Program-made: the position numbers and the translations under genes | NCBI RefSeq assembly: GCF_000237925.1 | Contig: NC_031497.1 | Span: 12,694,512-12,758,511 of the forward strand | Length of the DNA: 64,000 bases | Direction: 5' to 3' | Origin: Schistosoma mansoni | Lineage: Eukaryota > Platyhelminthes > Trematoda > Strigeidida > Schistosomatidae | Shown: one piece after another, positions 63,526-64,000 of the stretch | Layout of the letters: every line of letters begins with the position of its first letter | Position numbering within the stretch: position 1 is the stretch's first letter | Notes under the pieces: generated by a model | Database searches by the model: none | The model's input: only the letters and a program-made list of their open reading frames with translations | What the model was told of the DNA's origin: nothing

Positions 63526-63852
63526 TGTAACCAATTGTACCAGCGATTGTTTTACTGTACTTGTTTAACTGTATCAAAGCCACTTCTCGTTCCGCTATCC
63601 GCCTTGTTTGGTTCGAACTCTCTTACGCTCTATCCTTTTTGCCTGTACTCGTTTGCACGTCTCGGTATTCTTTCGATACCACGAGATCGCCAATATACTC
63701 TACCTGGACCAATCACGGTCTTCTGGTTTGCGAGTTATCGAGGGATCCAAGTCGTTTCTGGACGCGTAATCTCATTGTAGTGGTGATCATAGTTCATCAA
63801 GACTCGACGCCATCTACACACTATACAAATTATTTCCTGAATTTACGTAACA
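63526..63852 (+). mobile_element. LTR-like repeat
   Basis: 327 bp beginning TGTAACCAATTG and ending TTACGTAACA, related to 38837-39120. The length and ends suggest a Ty3 solo LTR, possibly Boudicca-like, but flanking duplications do not match. 63853-64000 shows nothing more. Confidence 0.45.
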
Positions 63853-64000
63853 GTCTTTAAAATACAACTTACTGGACTAGTGATATTTAACGTAAACGGA
63901 AATAAATAAAACAAAAAAGATTGAGATTTACTTCATTTCAAAACACTAATAATGTATTGCTTTTTGAGTTGATTACATTATTAACGACTAAATTTGCTCT

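Overview
The window is nuclear DNA from a schistosome blood fluke, almost certainly Schistosoma mansoni or a very close relative. The main evidence is an intact two-exon IPSE/alpha-1 egg-glycoprotein gene at 1331-1894 on the minus strand. Its inferred product has the 134-residue length, the PKRRRTY nuclear-localisation motif and the near-terminal cysteine of the S. mansoni protein as I remember it. AT-rich non-coding DNA, very short 5' introns, CsRn1-type Ty3 elements, RTE and CR1 LINEs and hammerhead-bearing SINEs all fit a schistosome. Four runs of exactly 200 N are scaffold gaps of nominal size.

Layout. 1-6 kb: IPSE (minus), a possible first exon of an unidentified plus-strand gene (375-635), and a 2.85 kb block bounded by inverted repeats of about 200 bp (2663-5510). 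6-9 kb: mostly featureless. 9-15 kb: an extra copy of the cathepsin D terminal exon, an elongator tRNA-Met gene, a gap, and a recent-looking CsRn1-clade Ty3 element on the minus strand. 15-28.3 kb: a complete seven-exon cathepsin D-like aspartic protease gene on the minus strand, inferred product 428 aa, with introns full of nested retroelements. 29-32.6 kb: an apparently perfect inverted copy of 16.6-20.2 kb. 33-43.7 kb: LINE and LTR debris, a broken NRDE2 retrocopy (40.5-42.2 kb) and a broken CsRn1-type fragment. 45.9-61.4 kb: a plus-strand MEAK7/TLDC1 gene of 12-13 exons, inferred product about 466 aa, starting with introns of 39, 27 and 37 nt. 61.4-64 kb: AT-rich DNA with a SINE scrap and an LTR-like repeat.

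The genes do not form an operon or a pathway. IPSE is a secreted egg immunomodulator, cathepsin D digests host haemoglobin in the gut, and MEAK7 is a TLDc-domain protein linked to lysosomes and mTOR in animals. Two structures need care. The 3.57 kb inverted duplication and the duplicated cathepsin D terminal exon both abut or lie close to N gaps, so they may be assembly artefacts (unmerged haplotypes or misjoins) and not biology.
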